A stretch of DNA of 14,901 nt from Solirubrobacterales bacterium (lineage in GTDB: Bacteria > Actinomycetota > Thermoleophilia > Solirubrobacterales > 70-9): positions 1 to 14,901 of the forward strand of contig JASLIG010000040.1 in NCBI GenBank assembly GCA_030152805.1, in the 5' to 3' direction. This document shows positions 12,047 through 14,901 of the stretch, piece after piece; the first letter of the stretch is position 1, and every line of letters begins with the position of its first letter. Both the position numbers and the translations under genes were made by a program. The notes under the pieces are model-generated. The model worked only from the letters and a program-made list of their open reading frames with translations. It was not told the DNA's origin and did not search any database.

Positions 12047-12951
12047 GCACGAAGGCCAAGGTCTTCACCGGGCTCGGCGTCTACTTCGCGATCGCGATCC
12101 TGATGCTGCTGATCTTCGGCAGCAGCGGCAAAAACGAAGAGTTCCAGCCGCAGAACGAGTTCAAGCTCGAACCGTGGGTCTCGCTGCACCTCGGCAGCCT
12201 CGACCTCAGCATCAACAAGGCGGTCCTCTACCTCGTTCTCGCCAGCGCCCTGACGATCTTCGTCATGGTCTGGATCTCGCGCCGCATGGCGCAGAAACCG
12301 AACAAGGTGCAGACCGCTATCGAGGTTGCCTACGACCTGACCAAGAACAACATCACCGGCGGCAACCTCGACACGGCGACGGCGACCCGCTGGTTCCCCT
12401 TCCTCGCGGCCCTCTTCTTCTGGATCTGGTTCTCGAACATGATCGGCTTCCTGCCGCTGCCGACCAACACCGAGCACGAGGTCAACATCTTCGGCCTCAG
12501 CGTCCCGTCCTTCGCGATCTACGCGGCGACCGCCAACCTCTCGATCCCGCTGGTGCTGACCCTCGTGGTCTGGATCTCCTACCACGTCGAAGGAATCCGG
12601 GCCAAGGGCCTGTTCAAGTATCTGGCGAGCTGGCTGCCGCCCGGGCTCGAGGACATGAACCCGATCGCCAAGGGCTTCATCTTCGTGATCGAGGCGATCT
12701 CGCACTTCGCCCGCCTGATCTCGCTCTCGGTGCGGCTCTTCGCCAACATCCTCGCCGGCCACCTGCTGCTGCTGTTCATGGGCGGCGGGCTCGCCGTCCT
12801 GCTCGGGATTGCCGCGCTGGGTGCCCTCACATTCCCGCTGGCCTTCTTCTTCTTCATCCTCGAGGTGGGCCTTATCGCCACCCTGCAGGCATTTATCTTC
12901 TCGACCCTCACCGCTATCTACCTCGGCGGAGCGACCTCCGCGAGCCACTAG
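12043..12951 (+). CDS. atpB: ATP synthase F0 subunit a
   Basis: Subunit a forms the proton half-channels against the c-ring. The 302-aa product has the essential arginine at R231 in LISLSVRLFANILAGHLLLL. The residue matching E. coli Glu219 is H240 and the one matching His245 is E274 (FILEVGLIATLQAFIF), the reciprocal His/Glu arrangement also found in mitochondrial ATP6. Membrane spans are near 11-27, 60-79, 117-138, 160-180, 213-245, 248-268 and 270-294. The C-terminal LQAFIFSTLTAIYLGGA is typical. The ATG at 12043 overlaps the previous stop. The 3' end of the gene contains a hairpin (12922-12944) just ahead of the atpE ribosome binding site. Confidence 0.97.
   Translation: MSTKAKVFTGLGVYFAIAILMLLIFGSSGKNEEFQPQNEFKLEPWVSLHLGSLDLSINKAVLYLVLASALTIFVMVWISRRMAQKPNKVQTAIEVAYDLTKNNITGGNLDTATATRWFPFLAALFFWIWFSNMIGFLPLPTNTEHEVNIFGLSVPSFAIYAATANLSIPLVLTLVVWISYHVEGIRAKGLFKYLASWLPPGLEDMNPIAKGFIFVIEAISHFARLISLSVRLFANILAGHLLLLFMGGGLAVLLGIAALGALTFPLAFFFFILEVGLIATLQAFIFSTLTAIYLGGATSASH
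12922..12944 (+). promoter_or_regulatory. Intercistronic hairpin at the atpB/atpE junction
   Basis: GCGGAG (12926-12931) and CTCCGC (12936-12941) pair around the loop CGAC, and CTC/GAG outside add three more pairs with one bulged G. It lies within the last codons of atpB and ends 7 bases before the strong atpE ribosome binding site. A role in keeping that site open or in mRNA stability would fit the high demand for subunit c. Confidence 0.5.
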
Positions 12952-12959
12952 AAAAGGAG
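12952..12959 (+). promoter_or_regulatory. Strong ribosome binding site of atpE
   Basis: AAAAGGAG follows the atpB stop directly. GGAG is 11 bases from the ATG at 12971, a little longer than usual. It is one of the two clearest Shine-Dalgarno sequences in the window, the other being that of atpA. Confidence 0.75.
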
Positions 12960-12970
12960 CGCTACCTCAA

Positions 12971-13237
12971 ATGGACCTGTCCCCAGTTGCCGCCGCGATC
13001 TCAGACGAAGGGATCGAAGCCGCCGGCAAGGCGATCGCCCTCGGCGTCGGCGCCGGCCTCGGCTCGATCGGCGCCGGCATCGGCATCGGCATCATCTTCG
13101 GCAAGGAGATCGAGTCCGTCGCCCGCCAGCCGGAGATGAAAGACGAGCTGCAGAGCATCCGCTGGCTCGGCTTCGCGCTCACCGAGGCCGTCGCCTTCTA
13201 CACCTTCATCTTCGGCCTGATCGCCTTCTTCCTCTAG
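12971..13237 (+). CDS. atpE: ATP synthase F0 subunit c
   Basis: The 88-aa hairpin proteolipid builds the rotor ring. Helix 1 carries the glycine repeat GAGLGSIGAGIGIGIIFG (27-44), the polar loop is ARQPE (51-55), and helix 2 has the ion-binding carboxylate E72 in GFALTEAVAFYTF. Compared by eye with the sodium-binding c subunit of Ilyobacter tartaricus, the Gln32 ligand is replaced by Ile39 and Ser66 by Ala73, so the ring should be proton-driven. The frame is open upstream into atpB, but the ATG at 12971 follows the ribosome binding site and gives the normal N-terminus (MDLSPVAAAISDEGIEAAGK). atpF begins 9 bp after its stop. Confidence 0.97.
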   Translation: MDLSPVAAAISDEGIEAAGKAIALGVGAGLGSIGAGIGIGIIFGKEIESVARQPEMKDELQSIRWLGFALTEAVAFYTFIFGLIAFFL

Positions 13238-13246
13238 GTCGATCGC

Positions 13247-13837
13247 GTGGAGCTATTTGGCCACATAGTCGGTCTGATTCCGCTTGCCGCCGAGAGCGGC
13301 GGCGAAGAAGGCGGCAGCTTCCTGGTCTCACCGGGCCTCGGCCTGATGATCTGGACGTTGGTGCTGTTCCTCTTCACGATGTGGGTGCTGAGCAAGGTCG
13401 CCTTCCCGAAGATCCAGGAAGCGCTCGACAAGCGGGCGAAAGCGATCAGCGAGTCGATCGAGGCGGCCGAACGGCAGCGCAAGGAGTCCGACGAACTGCT
13501 CGCCGAGTACCGCGGGCGCCTCGAGGAGGCCCGCGAGCAGGCCGACGACATCATGGCCCGCGCCCGCAAAGCGGCGGAAACCGCCGAGGCTGAGGCGAAA
13601 ACCGCCGGCAAGGAGCGGGGCGAGGAGCTCGTCGCGGCCGCGCAGCGCGAAATCGACGCGGCGACCCGGCGCTCGCTCGACCAGATCCGCAGGGAGGTCG
13701 CCGACCTCACCGTGCTGGCGACCGAGAAGGTCACCCGCAAGTCGCTCAGCGAGGAGGACCAGCGCCGCCTCGTCGAGGAGGCGCTGAGCGAGGTCGATTT
13801 CACCGCGCTTTCCGGGGCGGAGGAGTCGAGGAACTAA
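13247..13837 (+). CDS. atpF: ATP synthase F0 subunit b
   Basis: Subunit b is the peripheral stalk that links F0 to F1. The 196-aa product has an N-terminal segment (1-30, including SGGEEGGS), one membrane span at about 31-52 (LGLMIWTLVLFLFTMWVLSK), then FPKIQEALDKRAKAISESIE and a long Ala/Glu/Arg-rich coiled coil to about residue 165. The C-terminal part (ATEKVTRKSLSEEDQRRLVE) is typical for the family. The start is GTG at 13247; no Shine-Dalgarno sequence is evident in the 9-bp gap after atpE, so reinitiation is likely. The stop overlaps the atpH start (TAATG). Unlike M. tuberculosis, where delta is fused to a second b-like domain, b and delta are separate here. Confidence 0.95.
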   Translation: MELFGHIVGLIPLAAESGGEEGGSFLVSPGLGLMIWTLVLFLFTMWVLSKVAFPKIQEALDKRAKAISESIEAAERQRKESDELLAEYRGRLEEAREQADDIMARARKAAETAEAEAKTAGKERGEELVAAAQREIDAATRRSLDQIRREVADLTVLATEKVTRKSLSEEDQRRLVEEALSEVDFTALSGAEESRN

Positions 13838-14370
13838 TGCAGGAAGCAGCTCGCGTATACGCCGAGGCCCTCTTCGACGTGGCCAAGGAGAAAGGCAAGC
13901 TCGACGCGATTCGCGACGAGCTGGCCCAGTTCGTCGATGCGGTCGACGGCAATCGCGAGCTGCAGGTCTTCTTCTTCAGTCCCTATTTCTCCTCAGCGGA
14001 GAAGGTGGCGGGCCTGAAGCGCGCCGTCAGCGACGCCGATGCGGAGCTGCTCAACTTCCTCGAGTTGCTGATCGAGAAGCAGCGGATGCCGGAGATCTTC
14101 CGCGTCCGCCGCCAGCTCGACGAGCTCTGGAAGCAGGAGAACAAACGCATCGACGTGACCGTGACCAGTGCGGTCACGCTGGAGCCGGCGGTGGTCGAGA
14201 AGGTCGGTGAGGAGATTGAGCGGCAGACGGGCCAGAAGGTCGATCTGTCCAGTCGCGTCGATGCCGAGATCCTCGGTGGCATCGTCTTGCAGGTCGGCAA
14301 CAAGGTGCTCGACGCGAGCATCCGCAGTCGCTTGGAGAAACTTCGAAAGAGCGTCGCCCAGGCGGCGTAA
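13837..14370 (+). CDS. atpH: ATP synthase F1 subunit delta
   Basis: Subunit delta caps the alpha3beta3 head and holds the b stalk. The 177-aa length is standard. The N-terminal helical domain (1-105) starts ARVYAEALFDVAKEKGKLD and includes FFFSPYFSSAEKVAGLKRAV. The C-terminal domain contains VTVTSAVTLEP (107-117) and the family signature ILGGIVLQVGNKVLDASIRS (145-164). The ATG at 13837 overlaps the atpF stop by one base. The stop codon is merged with the atpA ribosome binding site (TAAGGAGG). Confidence 0.95.
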   Translation: MQEAARVYAEALFDVAKEKGKLDAIRDELAQFVDAVDGNRELQVFFFSPYFSSAEKVAGLKRAVSDADAELLNFLELLIEKQRMPEIFRVRRQLDELWKQENKRIDVTVTSAVTLEPAVVEKVGEEIERQTGQKVDLSSRVDAEILGGIVLQVGNKVLDASIRSRLEKLRKSVAQAA

Positions 14371-14375
14371 GGAGG
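14368..14375 (+). promoter_or_regulatory. Consensus Shine-Dalgarno TAAGGAGG before atpA
   Basis: TAAGGAGG is a perfect anti-16S match whose TAA is also the atpH stop. The distance from GGAGG to the ATG at 14390 is 14 bases, clearly longer than the usual 5-9, and no other start codon lies between them. Confidence 0.7.
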
Positions 14376-14389
14376 CATAGAGCACCCCA

Positions 14390-14901
14390 ATGGACATCAA
14401 GCCCGACGAGATCGCAAGCATCCTCCGCGAGAGGATCGAGGGACTGGACACGGAATCCGCTGACCTTGCCGAGGTCGGCACCGTGCTCTCCGTCGCTGAC
14501 GGGATCGCTCGCATCCACGGCCTCGACAACTGCATGGCGCTGGAGATGCTGGACCTGCCGCACGGCGTCACCGGCCTGGCGCTGAACCTCGAGGAGGACA
14601 ACGTCGGCGCCGTGCTCTTCGGCGAGTGGGACAAGGTGGTCGAGGGCGACACGGTCAAGCGCACCGGCCACCTGCTGCGGATCCCGGTCGGCGACGAGCT
14701 GCTCGGCCGCATGGTCGACCCGCTCGGCCGCCCGCTCGACGACGCCGGCGAGGTGGCGACGACGCAGACCCGCCCGGCCGAGTTCAAGGCCCCCGGCGTG
14801 GTCCAACGTCAGCCGGTCACCGAACCGGTGCAGACCGGGCTGATGTCGATCGACGGCATGATCCCGATCGGCCGCGGCCAGCGAGAGCTGATCATCGGCG
14901 A
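14390..14901 (+). CDS. atpA: ATP synthase F1 subunit alpha (3' truncated by window edge)
   Basis: The first 170 residues of the alpha subunit are present and the frame runs off the window. MDIKPDEIASILRERIEGLD is the standard N-terminal helix that contacts delta. The beta-barrel domain follows: EVGTVLSVADGIARIHGLDN (29-48), GVTGLALNLEEDNVGAVLFG (59-78), RIPVGDELLGRMVDPLGRPL (97-116). The nucleotide-binding domain opens with PGVVQRQPVTEPVQTGLMSI then IPIGRGQRELIIGD. The sequence stops exactly before the expected P-loop, so catalytic-site integrity cannot be judged. atpG, atpD and atpC are expected downstream. Confidence 0.97.
   Translation, partial: MDIKPDEIASILRERIEGLDTESADLAEVGTVLSVADGIARIHGLDNCMALEMLDLPHGVTGLALNLEEDNVGAVLFGEWDKVVEGDTVKRTGHLLRIPVGDELLGRMVDPLGRPLDDAGEVATTQTRPAEFKAPGVVQRQPVTEPVQTGLMSIDGMIPIGRGQRELIIG

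Noticed and set aside
11821..12948. 375-codon open frame opposite atpI-like and atpB
   Set aside because: Mirror translation of hydrophobic codons into Glu/Asp/Arg-rich sequence; atpB is unmistakable on the plus strand.
12971..13237. Sodium-type c-ring
   Set aside because: The Gln and Ser ligands of sodium-binding c subunits are Ile39 and Ala73 here; only Glu72 and Tyr77 match, so a proton ring is expected.

Overview
The window is GC-rich, densely packed bacterial DNA. It most resembles an actinobacterium, and I favour a deep lineage such as Thermoleophilia/Solirubrobacterales; this is inferred from protein character and gene order, not from a marker search. The ends carry a conserved housekeeping neighbourhood: a DUF1385 membrane protein, prfA, prmC and a TsaC/Sua5 gene on the left (1-2923), and wecA, an atpI-like gene and atpB-atpE-atpF-atpH-atpA on the right (10423 to the window end). 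In Mycobacterium tuberculosis prfA, prmC, sua5, rfe/wecA, Rv1303 and atpB are consecutive, and in Bacillus subtilis glyA sits between the prfA cluster and the atp operon. glyA at 6183-7463 therefore also fits the ancestral layout.

Lodged in that backbone are lineage-specific genes. Between tsaC and glyA lie a GntR-type regulator with a long coiled-coil tail (2978-3754), two overlapping YrbE/MlaE permease genes (3736-5336) without Mce or ATPase genes in the window, and a convergent secreted lysyl-oxidase-like protein (5343-6122, minus strand) that keeps the cofactor-forming Lys/Tyr pair but appears to have lost the copper-binding histidines. Between glyA and wecA lie an unrecognised secreted or membrane protein of 562 aa (7565-9253) and a DUF354 glycosyltransferase-like protein (9281-10321).

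The most striking non-coding feature is at 10307-10417: a 111-bp element bounded by perfect 19-bp inverted repeats, with a perfect 10-bp stem and a 6-bp tetraloop stem nested inside. Its left arm contains the stop codon of the DUF354 gene and its right arm ends 5 bp before the wecA start codon. It looks like a small non-autonomous palindromic element or a structured RNA controlling the wecA side.

A second pattern is a TANNNT (-10-like) hexamer 6-10 bp upstream of several start codons that have little or no Shine-Dalgarno sequence (prfA, the GntR gene, glyA, DUF354). This suggests that leaderless or near-leaderless mRNAs are common in this organism. The atp genes use more conventional signals: a TATAGT box and leader hairpin before atpI, a hairpin plus strong ribosome binding site before atpE, and TAAGGAGG before atpA.

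Functionally the window covers translation termination (RF1 and its methyltransferase), tRNA t6A synthesis, one-carbon metabolism, envelope lipid transport and glycan-lipid initiation, and the F1Fo ATP synthase. I found no tRNA, rRNA, CRISPR array or transposase gene, and no gene-free stretch longer than about 110 bases.
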